DNA of 64,000 nucleotides from Eudorina sp. 2006-703-Eu-15 (Eukaryota > Chlorophyta > Chlorophyceae > Chlamydomonadales > Volvocaceae): positions 62,001 through 126,000 of the forward strand of contig BDSI01000061.1 in NCBI GenBank assembly GCA_003117195.1. The letters run 5' to 3'. Positions 1-9,900 of this stretch are shown piece by piece. Positions within the stretch are counted from its first letter, which is position 1. Each line of letters starts with the position of its first letter. Both the position numbers and the translations under genes were made by a program. The notes below the pieces were generated by a model. That model was not told where the DNA came from, did no database searches, and saw only the letters and a list, made by a program, of their open reading frames with translations.

Positions 1-170
1 AGCGTGTTAAGAACAACGTTAAGGCTGCTAAGTATGCTCAAGTACAGGCTAGGAATGCAGAGCCGTCTAGGAACGTACTTAGAATACTTAAAGCAGCTTG
101 TACTAAGTCGTTGGCCAAGTACGAGTTAAGTATGCCTTTCTGGTGCAGGAAACGTACTTGATAAGCTGTA
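1..170. repeat. AAGTA-rich degenerate repeat (left copy)
   Basis: The stretch is dense in short variants of TTAAGTATGCTC and AAGTACG. The same vocabulary reappears at about 1456-1760, so the two blocks bracket the decayed coding relic between them. No ORF is evident. They may be degenerate ends of a mobile element or a local satellite. Confidence 0.45.
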
Positions 171-194
171 CTTAGCTGGGCGGGATCCGCGGAC

Positions 195-900
195 ACTTCT
201 TACACTGCACCACTACCACCGTCCACATACAGCCACCCTGCGCGGTCACAAGCTTTTGATGCTCGACGCTTGTTGCTCTTTTGTAATTCACCTGCTGCCT
301 GAACCTGCCCATTGCCGACTCCCCTACCATGATTACCATGGCATGTTTCTCGTTTGTTACACTCAAACCAACACCTATGGATAGCCAGGCTGCAAGGGAC
401 ACACGTTGTGATCGACGCCGGACCAGTCACCGGCTGTTGCCTCTAGTCCAAACCAGCAGAGCACCTGCCGGCCCGTTGCAACCAAAACCTGATCCTGCAC
501 AGAGGCCCTGCACACGTACAACAACACGTACTTCCATACCTATACTTGCTATAGGCATGATGGTACAACGACCGCCAGCACAGAATGCATTCCGAGATCA
601 GTCAGGCGAAGGGAACAAGCCGTACATTCAGTCCCAGGCAACATGAATGAACAACATGCAGGTAACAAACGGTTTCAGCAGGTAAACGACGCACTCCAAG
701 TAGGGCGCAACGCATTGATCAAGCCTCCCGGGCTTACAACAACCTCACTGTGTGCCATACCGCAGGTGTCCTGGCCGGTCCTGGGGCTGCTTGCTGTGAA
801 GAACAAGATTAACACGCCGTGCCGTGGGCGATGAAAGCCTATGGGTTGAGCAAGAAACAGATCGAGGCCGTTGAGCTATGACGTGGTGTTGGGAACCCAA
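195..900 (+). pseudogene. Decayed coding relic, family not recognised
   Basis: Short open stretches with protein-like composition run in changing frames and are broken by stops, for example one reading HVVIDAGPVTGCC near 405-440, one reading RIDQASRAYNNLTVCHTAG near 712-770, and one reading AMKAYGLSKKQIEAVEL near 828-880. No intact frame joins them and no clear splice sites are visible. Its position between two AAGTA-rich blocks suggests a dead transposable-element gene. I cannot name the family, and chance composition is not excluded. Confidence 0.22.
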
Positions 901-988
901 ATCGCTTCCTAGGAGTAGCGAGGATGACTTGATGCATAGCTCGGTGCATGTCCTGCGCCTGCCTTCTAGGGGCGCAAGTAATTGGTCT

Positions 989-1233
989 GATAGCCATGAG
1001 GAAGTAGGCTAGCCAGATAGCCATGAGGAAGTAGGCTAGCTAGCCAGATAGCCATGAGGAAGTAGGCTAGCCAGATAGCCATGAGGAAGTAGGCTAGCCA
1101 GATAGCCATGAGGAAGTAGGCTAGCCAGATAGCCATGAGGAAGTAGGCTAGCCAGATAGCCATGAGGAAGTAGGCTAGCCAGATAGCCATGAGGAAGTAG
1201 GCTAGCCAGATAGCCATGAGGAAGTAGGCTAGC
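989..1233. repeat. 27-bp minisatellite, about nine copies
   Basis: The unit is GATAGCCATGAGGAAGTAGG followed by CTAGCCA, repeated almost exactly; one early copy carries a 4-bp insertion (an extra CTAG). Because 27 is a multiple of three, the minus strand shows an open frame repeating MAIWLAYFL. That frame is a by-product of the period and I do not call it a gene. Confidence 0.9.
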
Positions 1234-1455
1234 GTGGTTGGTGGGCGGTTTTGATGGAGAAAGGGCTAGGAGGGGGCGGGCTTCAGGGTCAAAGCCCCTG
1301 TTGTATGGCTATCACCCGCATCCCCCCCCGCCAAAAGCGACGGAGGAGATACCCTCGCTCAATGCTGGGTCTACTGGGTCCTGTAACTGTTACCGAGCGA
1401 AACTACGAATCCATTCATTGGCGTCCTGCCTGCCCGAATCGTCGTTCCGAATGAA
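1234..1455. other. Short unannotated spacer
   Basis: Mixed-composition DNA with overlapping short ORFs in two plus frames and no homology I recognise. Nothing supportable is seen. Confidence 0.4.
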
Positions 1456-1760
1456 TCTGTCAGCCTTAGTTAAGTATGCTCAAAGAATCACAGAAAAGTA
1501 TGCAAACTTAATTCAGTACGGTCAGTAAGTATGCTCCTCGCTGTGCTTAGTTAAGTCCAGCAGTATTCTCAAGTAAGACAGCTTCAAGTACGCCTCACCC
1601 TAAGAACACCTAAAGTATGCAGGTAAGTAAGGCACGTTAAGTCAGCTAAAGTATGGGATAAGTCCAAAGTTACTTAAAACGGTCACGTTACGACCAGATT
1701 TACCCCATACTTAAGCCTTTCCGCGCTCGCGATTTGGCTGGAGTAAGTACGTACTTAAAC
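1456..1760. repeat. AAGTA-rich degenerate repeat (right copy)
   Basis: This is a second block of TTAAGTATG, AAGTACG and TAAGTC variants matching the vocabulary at 1-170, with no coding signal. Together the two blocks flank about 1.3 kb that includes the decayed ORF and the 27-bp minisatellite. Confidence 0.45.
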
Positions 1761-2394
1761 CGCTTCCGTTTTGGTAGGGATGCATGGCGGTGATCTCCGC
1801 TCTAGAGCGCTGCCAGGGCGGTGAAGTCCTAACAAGGCTGCTCGCATCCTGGGGCGGCCTGGGATCGCCAGGGTGCTGACACATCCTGCAGCTGCCCGTA
1901 ATTGCGGTCCGGGGCTGCAGGTGCGTGCCGGCCAGGTTGGACCATGCCAGCGGCCTGAGTGACAGGGCGGGTCCGTGCCAGGCTCCCGAGAAAACACATC
2001 CAGCCCCATAGGAAATGGGCCAAGGGTATAACATGCCATTTCAGAAGATTTTAGTTGCTGGTATCATGTAGATAATGTAGTAGGTGTAGGAAAGGTCTGT
2101 TTACGGTTGATACTACTGTTCTGTACGTAATGAACAGAGCCGGTTAATAAATTTGCCTAACATTGCCGCAATGGGGTAGTAACGCGTCCACGTTAAGGCT
2201 GCGTTAGCTTTCTTACTATTCTTACGCACTCGAGACCTGGCAAGGTACAAGTTTGCCATGGAAACGCTCTGCTTTCAGTTACTCAAGTTACCAAAGGCCA
2301 TCTATTGCAGCAAACAATAGATTTTAATTTGGATTGCGATGTCTATCTGGAGGCGCTGTTGGGGCACAGACGCGTTATTACCGTTGGGCGTTAG
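1761..2394. other. Unannotated region
   Basis: Overlapping minus-strand frames between about 1755 and 2039 are open, but they have no recognisable motif and no splice context. The rest is mixed-composition DNA in which I see no gene. Confidence 0.4.
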
Positions 2395-2506
2395 AGTATG
2401 CGCACGGTCGTTATCGTGAAACGTAATGCCGGAACGCGGTCTAACGTGACCCAACGCGCTCTAACGCGCTCTAACGCGCGCTAACGCGCTCCTAACGCGG
2501 GTCACC
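2395..2506. repeat. CTAACGCG short tandem array
   Basis: CTAACGCG and close variants occur at least five times in tandem around 2455-2505, with looser copies (GCGTTAGAG, CTAACGTG) just upstream. There is no coding signal. Confidence 0.6.
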
Positions 2507-2889
2507 CGTCGTCATAGTGGATGGCAGGCAGCAGAGCTGCTGTCGCAGCACACAGCAGTTTGCCATCAAGCAAGGGATGACCCACACGTCAGCTTTATTT
2601 GCTTGTCAGCTGGTCGCTAGTCGTTGACCCATGGCTCAAGCTAGTCGTCGTGGATTGGCCTGCTGGTGTGTGATGGTTCTACATACGTAACAAAAATGGC
2701 TGTTCCGTGCTGAGCTCTTACGGATATATGTTAGTTCGCACGTACCGAAGGGCAGGCTAGGCAGGCCCGTATCAGTTTAGTAATTAGATAGACGGGCGAA
2801 CTCATCCACCACGCACGATCTCCTCGTCGTACACTGGACGAGCGTTGTGATCCTGCCTGCCTTACTTCGATGGCGAACCCAGAACTAGG

Positions 2890-3292
2890 GGGCCAACCGG
2901 CCAGCCGGTCGTGAGCATGCTCACGAATTAATACCGTCCGGCCGGTCGTGAGCATGCTCACACCTCGGCTCTCTGCTCCGCACGCAAACCGCCATGCTCT
3001 TGCATCTAATATATAAACGGTACATCGCGTCAAATGATAACGTTCCATGCCTTTAGGTCCACCATCGGGGCCCTCCCTGAGCACATGAAAGCTGCCAACG
3101 GCCCGCCGGTCGTGAGCATGCTCGTGAGCATGCTCCGGTCGTGAGCATGGTCGTGAGCATCCTAATAATAATGCTCAGGCTCCGCCCAGGGAGTCGGGTC
3201 CCTGCTCCGAACACAAACCGCCATGCTCTCGTATCCAAACGGTACATCGCGTCAAATGATAACTAACGTTCCATGCCTTTAGGTCCCTACAT
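2890..3292. repeat. Duplicated segment with CGGTCGTGAGCATGCTCA repeats
   Basis: Two related segments of roughly 180 bp lie in tandem. Both contain copies of CGGTCGTGAGCATGCTCA, whose core GTGAGCATGCTCAC is palindromic. Both end with the same roughly 75-bp tail, which includes ACGGTACATCGCGTCAAATG and then TTCCATGCCTTTAGGTCC. The second copy has lost part of the tail and gained extra GTGAGCAT units. Confidence 0.7.
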
Positions 3293-3985
3293 AAATATAT
3301 ATAAGGGCGCAAATTTGATATAATCGCGCGCTGTGAGCGCCAGCCTTGCCACCACAGGGAATAATTTGGTCCTTGCTGTGATTAGGTAAAGACCTGATAT
3401 TACGTACCGTAGTACGCGGGGCTTTTCCGTCCGGCGGAAGACGTCCTGCGTACGTACGCCTGCAATCGATAGATTGCAGGTGGATGTCACATTCCCTTGT
3501 GAATGGACTAAGAACAGAAGCTAGATATCTTCATTCTGTGTGCTGTCTTTGCACTCGCCGCGTTGATGAATCAGGATGAATCTCACCTGGCCTCGCTCGC
3601 TCGCTGCAAGAACTGGTGACCAGCGGATGCAACCAGTAAGAGTTACACTGTCAGAATTTATTATTTGCATTTTATCTGATAATCACAGGTAATCTATCAT
3701 CACTCAGCCGGTTGCTTTCCTGCAAGTCTCGAGCCTTTATTTGCGGCCGCGTGCGTCGCCACACATCAACATAACTCTATACTGCAAATTGTTAAACAGC
3801 GGTTGTTATCATGACTTCGAGTATGGACACAAAAGACCGAAATAGTACTTTTTAGGAACAAGTTACCGGTGAAACCGGCCATACATTTCGAAATGCGACA
3901 AATGGCAGTCAATGCAGTGAAGCCACTTATGTGGCCTCCGTCAAGAAGACCAATGAGTCTAATACTTCACTTATCATGCATCATG
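3293..3985. other. Unannotated AT-richer region
   Basis: AT content is higher here than in the gene regions. No intact coding frame, splice pattern or repeat array is evident. Confidence 0.4.
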
Positions 3986-4531
3986 TTTTTGTTAATGTAT
4001 GCCACAGATAGCGCACCAGCAGTCGGTACTTGGCCTCGGTCATTGGGACGGCCGATTGCTCCAGGTAGCCGTCCAGCATCGAGACCCGCTCAAAGGCTTT
4101 CCGAAAATCGCTAGTAGACACACGGACGATTCTCCTGGTCTAGTAGACACACGGGCGATTCTCCTGAGCTAGTAGGCGCGTGCGTGGTCGTTCTCCTTAG
4201 CTAGTAGGGACACGGGCGATTCTCCTGGGCTAGTAGGGAGGCTGCCGTCCGCACCGTCTTTACCATCTCCAAGTTTACGTTTGGATGAGGCCCCTCGGGT
4301 GAACCGAGAAGATTTAAACTTTTCCTCAAAACCTTCCGAGCTGTCGGACATAGCAAGAGTGCCGTTACTGGCCAGGCCAGCAATGCTGAGGCGACTGCCG
4401 CCGCCAGTGAGCCCCGAGGCCGCTAGAATCCATTCATAGTTCCTAATTGTGCGCACAACAATAATGAGAGCAACGATCGCGACTGATCCTTTGCGGGAGA
4501 TGTTGTTCATGGTAATACTCGCCATAACCAA
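3986..4531 (-). CDS. Possible small gene or gene fragment, unknown function
   Basis: A minus-strand frame opens at the ATG ending at 4531 (or the next ATG at about 4525) and runs about 100 residues with protein-like, low-GC-bias composition. It has a hydrophobic stretch (SVAIVALIIVVRTI) near residues 16-30, then a Ser/Gly/Lys-rich segment. A second protein-like minus-strand stretch lies at about 3998-4113 (AFERVSMLDGYLEQ, then TEAKYRLLVRYL) just after a CTACTAG that could act as an acceptor. The DNA between holds 29-bp repeats and could be an intron. A TATATATTA box lies at about 4542-4550, very near the ATG. The family is not recognised, the 3' end is undefined, and this could be a transposon remnant. 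Confidence 0.28.
4111..4237. repeat. 29-31-bp tandem repeat, about four copies
   Basis: The unit is CTAGTAGACACACGGGCGAT followed by TCTCCTGG, with about four degenerate copies. Each starts with CTAGTAG, which reads CTACTAG (an acceptor-like string) on the minus strand, where the adjacent possible gene lies. Confidence 0.8.
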
Positions 4532-4606
4532 CTTGCCACCCTATATATTATGACCTAAACGTCATTATAATACGTTCAGTATCAGTTGCGAGGGAATCCA
4601 TTCAGG

Positions 4607-4655
4607 TCGTTTCTCCTGTATAGGAGAAAAGTACGTCTCCTACCGTAGGAGCCCC
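4607..4655. other. Two adjacent small inverted repeats
   Basis: TTTCTCCTGTATAGGAGAAA is a perfect short hairpin. It is followed within 10 bases by CTCCTACCGTAGGAG, a second hairpin with a related arm. No gene is attached on either side with confidence. Confidence 0.6.
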
Positions 4656-5049
4656 AACATGTAACGGTGAGCTGCATGTGAACGAGATACAAGTGCTGGT
4701 TGCTGCTCTACCTATCTATCGGAAGTTCGCAAAGATGATAACATAGTGGTCATAGTAACAATGCCCAGCAAAATAGGCGAAACGGCTTATTACCCGCCAG
4801 GTCGAGACAAATTGCGGCCAGTCAGGGCCAGTGAGGGTATTGTTATGCACAATTATCGGAGCAATGCAAGAAATGCATTGCGGTGAGTACATGTGAGCGC
4901 GCGTGACCCGCCGCACCATGAGGTGCGAGGCCTCGAAGGACACGAGGATGACGCTGACGCGGCGTTCTGGGCGGGCGGGCGGGGATGCCGCGCTCACGTG
5001 GCTGCTCGCGGACTTGGCTGGGAGCGGGCGCGCCGAGGGCGTAGCGGCT

Positions 5050-5985
5050 GCGGGTGGCAGCGCCACGGGCGGGAGTGGGGCTGCTGGGGGCCGGGCGGGA
5101 GTGGGGCTGCTGGGGGCCGGGCGGGAGTGGGGCTGCTGGGGCCGGGCGGAGTGGGGCTGCTGGGGCCGGCGGGAGTGGCGCTGCTGGGGGCGGGCGGAGT
5201 GGCGCTGCTGGGGGCCGGGCGGGAGTGGCGCTGCTGGGGCCGGGCGGGAGTGGCTGCTGGGCCGGGCGGGAGTGGCTGCTGGGGGCCGGGCGGGAGTGGG
5301 CTGGGGGCGGGCGGAGTGGGGCTGCTGGGGGGGCGGGAGTGGGCTGCTGGGGCCGGGCGGAGTGGGCTGCTGGGGGGCGGCGGGGGGCTGCTGGGGGCCG
5401 GGCTGGGAGTGGGGCTGCTGGGGCCGGGCGGAGTGGGGCTGCTGGGGCCGGGGCGGGAGTGGGCTGCTGGGGGCCGGGCGGAGTGGCGCTGCTGGGGCCG
5501 GGCGGGAGTGGGCTGCTGGGGGCCGGGCGGGAGTGGGGCTGGGGGCCGGGCGGGAGTGGGGCTGCTGGGGGCCGGCGGGGAGTGGGGCTGCTGGGGCGGG
5601 CGGGAGTGGGCTGCTGGGGCCTGGGGCTGCTGGGGCGGCGGGTGGGGCTGGGGGCCGGGCGGGAGTGGCGCTGCTGGGGGGGCGGGAGTGGGCTGCTGGC
5701 TGGGTGGCCGGCGCTGCTGGGCCGGGCGCTGAGTGGGCTGCTGGGGGCCGGGCGGGAGCGGCGGGAGTGGGGCTGCTGGGGCCGGGCGGGAGTTGGGCTG
5801 CTGGGGGCCGGGCGGGAGTGGGCTGCTGGGGCCTGGGGGCGGGCGGGAGTGGCGCTGCTGGGGGCGGCGGGAGTGGCGCTGCTGGGGGCCGGGCGGGAGT
5901 GGCGCTGCTGGGGGCCGGGCGGGAGTGGCGCTGCTGGGGGCCGGTGGGGAGTGGCGCTGCTGGGGGCCGGGCGGATCCCCCTGCG
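5050..5985. repeat. GC-rich minisatellite, about 26-bp unit
   Basis: The unit is GGGAGTGGGGCTGCTGGGGG followed by CCGGGC, repeated about 35 times with frequent 1-4 base length changes. It leaves all frames of both strands open for hundreds of codons (Gly/Ala/Trp-rich on plus, Pro/Ala/Ser-rich on minus), so long ORFs here are not evidence of a gene. A few unique residues flank the array on both sides in the plus frame, so a real low-complexity protein is not fully excluded. Confidence 0.85.
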
Positions 5986-6490
5986 GCCGGCGTGGGGGCC
6001 GCGGTGGGAGGTGCCTCTGACATTGGCCTTTCGGGTGCAGCTGTGGCGGCGGCGGCGGGGGACCCGCTCCTGGTGGGGAGCAGCATCCCCATGAGCCGTC
6101 AGGGTACAACAGCCTTGCGGCGGGTCACAGGGACCTACCCGCCCCCGCCCACGGCCCCGGACCCTTGGGGCGACCATCCCCGCCCGCGCCGCCGCCGCTG
6201 CGTGTGGGAGGACGACCGGGCACGGCACCTGCCAATCCCGCTGCAGCCGTCACGGTGCATTCCACCGGCGATCCGAAGCCCTCAACACCCGGTGGTGACG
6301 CGCGCTGCGCAGAATATTTCGCTGACCGGCGGTGCCATACTGAGCGATCCGCGCGTGTGATAATATGCCTCCCTGTTGACAGCAACCCGTCCCGCCGCAG
6401 GCATGCACCCGCTTCGGGCGGTCCAGAACCAGCCCAGCACCTCCCTTCCCTCACCACCGGCTGCGGCGGCGGCGGCGGCGGCTGCGTTGC
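5986..6490. other. Unassigned region between minisatellite and heat-shock elements
   Basis: The sequence is GC-rich with open frames on both strands and no recognised motif. A CGG-repeat run lies at about 6462-6485. ATATTATC on the minus strand (about 6359-6366) could be a weak TATA box for minus-strand transcription away from the heat-shock elements. Confidence 0.35.
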
Positions 6491-6496
6491 CTAGAG

Positions 6497-6542
6497 TTCT
6501 GGAAGCGTCTGGAACCTTCTGGAAGTTTCGGGACGCTTCGAA
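6497..6542. promoter_or_regulatory. Nine-unit heat-shock element ladder
   Basis: TTC and GAA triplets alternate at exact 5-base steps: TTC 6497, GAA 6502, GTC 6507 (one mismatch), GAA 6512, TTC 6517, GAA 6522, TTC 6527, GAC 6532 (one mismatch), TTC 6537. A GAA follows directly at 6540, outside the 5-base register. This is the canonical binding array for heat-shock transcription factor trimers and is much longer than the usual three to four units. No recognisable heat-shock gene lies next to it, so the controlled transcript, and even its direction, is unknown. Confidence 0.65.
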
Positions 6543-6573
6543 CCCCCTCGCGAATGCGAGGGGGTCCATTTTT
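6542..6573. other. GC-rich hairpin followed by T run
   Basis: ACCCCCTCGC, GAAT and GCGAGGGGGT form a perfect 10-bp stem with a 4-base loop immediately after the heat-shock ladder. It is followed by CCATTTTT. In a bacterium this would pass for a terminator; in an algal nucleus its role is unknown. Confidence 0.6.
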
Positions 6574-6867
6574 CACGGGGTGCGGTCGGGAGGGTATGTA
6601 TCACGGGCCGGCTTTGAGGGCCATCCGCCGGCAGCGTAGCCCCAAAAATGCGTATCACCCCGCCCCCGGTCGTCTTCCATGCCGTTGCTGCAGTAGGCCG
6701 GATGCATGCATGAGACTGCACGTGCTCCAAAGCGTTTGCATGCGCTGAGCCCGCATGGGAACTCCGTCCTCGTGCGCCCAACCCTTCATGACACGCACTA
6801 CTGTACCTCCTGCATGTGGATTTATTATAATGCGGTGGCGCAGTTTCGTTTATGCAGGGTATGGTGA

Positions 6868-6942
6868 GGAAGCTTTGGCTGTCGCCGATGACCCGCGGGG
6901 TCCGTCGCCGATGACCCGCGGGGTCCGCTGTAACCTTTATGT
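6868..6942 (-). repeat. Dispersed repeat, CAGCGGACCCCG family
   Basis: Read on the minus strand it gives TTACAGCGGACCCCGCGGGT, CATCGGCGACAGCC and then CTTCCTCACCATACCCTGC. It matches a copy at 46861-46945 over most of this length, and shorter copies at 49003, 56028 and 63826. The GTCGCCGATGACCCGCGGGG part is tandemly duplicated here. Confidence 0.75.
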
Positions 6943-9900
6943 TGCCGTGCATGTATCACGATAGGTTACGTTCTGAGGGTCCTGCCTCCTGCAAGACAGC
7001 CGAAGCCTGCTCACCAACCACACGCTACTCGGGTTTACATCTCATGTAAACTCGGGTTTACATCCCATGTAAACACACTGCGGAACCGTTCCCGTTACGT
7101 ACGGTGCAGTGGGCTTAGTGGGCACGGGCACCGCATGTGCTCGCCACTACGCCCACGCGTGCGGTGTGCGCGGGCGGCATATATATGCCGCACTTGGCAT
7201 AACTCATCCATTCGCGTTTCGTGTTCTGGCGAGGTCAAGCTACATACGTCCGTGTATGTGTAGCCTTTAGCCCCATTGTTGGTAGAATATTGGTGCCCCG
7301 CGGGGGCAGGTACGTTTGCATCATCAGCTAGCAGCTTGAGTGGCTGTGATCGTATAGTCAGGGGATTATTTGGGCCCATGCCTCGCTCGCGCCTCGTTCT
7401 CCTCGGCGGTGTTCAGTTGCTTCGGTGTCATCGCGCCCTTCTTATTAGCGAACCACCGCCCCAACTACCCCAACCAAGCAAGGCCCGCCCACGTCAGTCT
7501 CCGGCGGTGGCTGGCAAGCAGTAGTCTTTGGAATGAAGGCGACGGGGGCTCCGTCGCGAGCCCTAGCTACCTGCTGCAGAGGCTCACTCATGCCCTCGGC
7601 GCAATCCCGCCCTACGTACAAATAAAGCCTTTATCACAGTCTTTTACATAGTAATTTTTATCATTTACAGTGCAAGCAAGCAACGTCCTGGTACTACTTC
7701 AACTAACCGCGGCTCGTTACCGACCGACCCGCCGGCGGCCGGGCTGCGTGGCGGCAACGCTCGTTAGTTCATCCGTGCATCCGTCCATAGCATACATTGC
7801 ACGCAGCAGTCAACATGGCCCGCCGGTGTGATGCAGCCTGCAGGAGAGTCAACCGACAAGCCTAACGATGAGCAATACCAGGATAAGCCTAGCCGGACGG
7901 GGCGGCAGCCGTTGCAACAGTTCATCAGGACAGCATAGATCGGAAGTGACAAGTAAGGGTAGACCCACCTTGTAGCGGTTGAAAACATCACCTCGATCAT
8001 GGGCGTTCATACCGACCGTACTCATCGACCGTACACATCAACCGTACACATCGACCGTACACATCTGTAACAGGAATTCGAGCCCCTTAGCATCAAATGC
8101 GCTTTTCAGCCTCGTGTTACAACATCGATCGAACACATTCTACACGGCCGCACCACCTACCGACCGCCGGAAGTCCCTACCTGTCCCCGCCCTTCCTGGA
8201 GAGCATCGCTACACAGCTAGCAGGCCCCCGCGCATCCTCATCAAACTACTACCAGCTAGCTGCCGAGTGCAAGACACGATACACCCTGGCGCACCGACCA
8301 CGCCGTGTACGTGATGCACCGCGTCCAGATGATGACGCGATCGACGGATCGCTTGCTTGAACGAACGCGCGCAAAGTAGGTGGGCACGCCGCACAATCTC
8401 TCGCTACGACAGGTAGGTTAGCTGTGGTCAGTTATCCAATTCCATGCCATGGTGATGATTAAAGACCCTCGGAAGAGACGGAGCGAGCGTGCTACATGCC
8501 CCCGCCGACACGGCACCCAGCTAGCTAGCTAGCTGGCTCTTAAGAGCTCGCGATCCTGCCCTGCTGTCTGTCTGCTGCATGCCGCAGCCGTCTCCGACCC
8601 ACGCATGGCTATCTCAGCTCCAATTCGGCGCCCGCTGCCGCTGCGCCAGTCCGTGCCTCCGTCCCTCCCTCCCTCCGTCCCTCCGTCCCTCCCTCCGTCC
8701 CAGGGCATGAAGGCGGTGCTGACGAGTGCCGGCCCCGCTCAGTCGACGCTCAGGCACGAGTCCCACACCCGACTACGCTAATGTGGTCTCACCATCATCA
8801 TTATCATCATCATCATCATCATCATCCCTCGATACGAAGACAGAACAGCAACATCCGCCGCGAGCGAACTTAAAGAGTCAACAATTAAGACGACACGCGC
8901 GCCGCGGAGGTCGAATCATACCATTCCGCTCGCTGGACTACCCTAGCTACCACACACACGCATTTTATTATTAGTAAGCACAAATAAGAGGGTTGCATGT
9001 CTGTTGGTGCACGCGTGGCAACCAACCGCCGTCACATCACATCGCATCATCCGCCGCCTACGCACCCACGCCAGCCTCCGTCCAAGCTAACGAAGAGGCG
9101 GCCCCGTCAGTAGGCTCGGTCTATTGCGCGGCTGGGAGGCCGCCGCGCCTTGATCTCTCGGCCCGCGCTGGCTTGCACGCGAAGAAACTTGCTTGCTGGG
9201 TGGGTCGCATGCGGGGCGCAGCTCCGTACTTGCTGAACTGCTTGACGCGAGGGTAGGGATGTACTTGCTTATCATTGGACACCGTGCAGTGCCAGCGCTT
9301 CGCCGATCCGCGCGAGCTGCCCCGCGGGTCGGTCCACGCAGCAGCCCACCAGCAATAATCAGCCACACGGCCGCCCTCCCGCCGCCCGCCGCATAGTCCA
9401 AACCGCCCTTGATTGACAGCAGCCCCACAAGCAAGCACGCAGCTCGCCCATCGATACATCCTATATATTCTGACCTGCTGCATCTCTTGACGTCACCCTT
9501 TGACGTCGCAAATGATTGGCCCTAATAATGCCGCGCGCTCCCTTCTACGCATAGCAGATCGATCAAAACTGCAGCAGGCGTGTCGTGTCGTACATACACC
9601 TGCTGGCCGCTCGCTCCCCCCCTGCCCGGAGCACCGATTGCCTGATCGGCCTACCTGGGGGCTTTTGACCCCCTCACACTCCCACTTTAGAGCCAGCCCG
9701 ACGGACGGACGGGTAACCCTCGCTCGCCCATCAGCAGGAAATAGACCACTGCTGCCCACGCATTCCCGCAGCACGCATCCCCGCAGCACCCAGGATGAAG
9801 GAAAAGCTCGCCGGTCGTCGTCGCCGCCGCCGCCGTTCCACTAATCTCGACCGGTCCTTGACACTAATCCTCTCGCTCGCCAGCCATCATCGCCCGCTCC

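Noticed and set aside
4716..6360. Several ORFs of 280-485 codons on both strands
   Set aside because: All lie over the 26-bp GC-rich minisatellite, which keeps every frame open; no conserved motif or splice context supports any of them.
6542..6573. Rho-independent terminator
   Set aside because: The hairpin plus T run fits the bacterial pattern, but the surrounding genome is nuclear eukaryotic, so I list it only as a hairpin.
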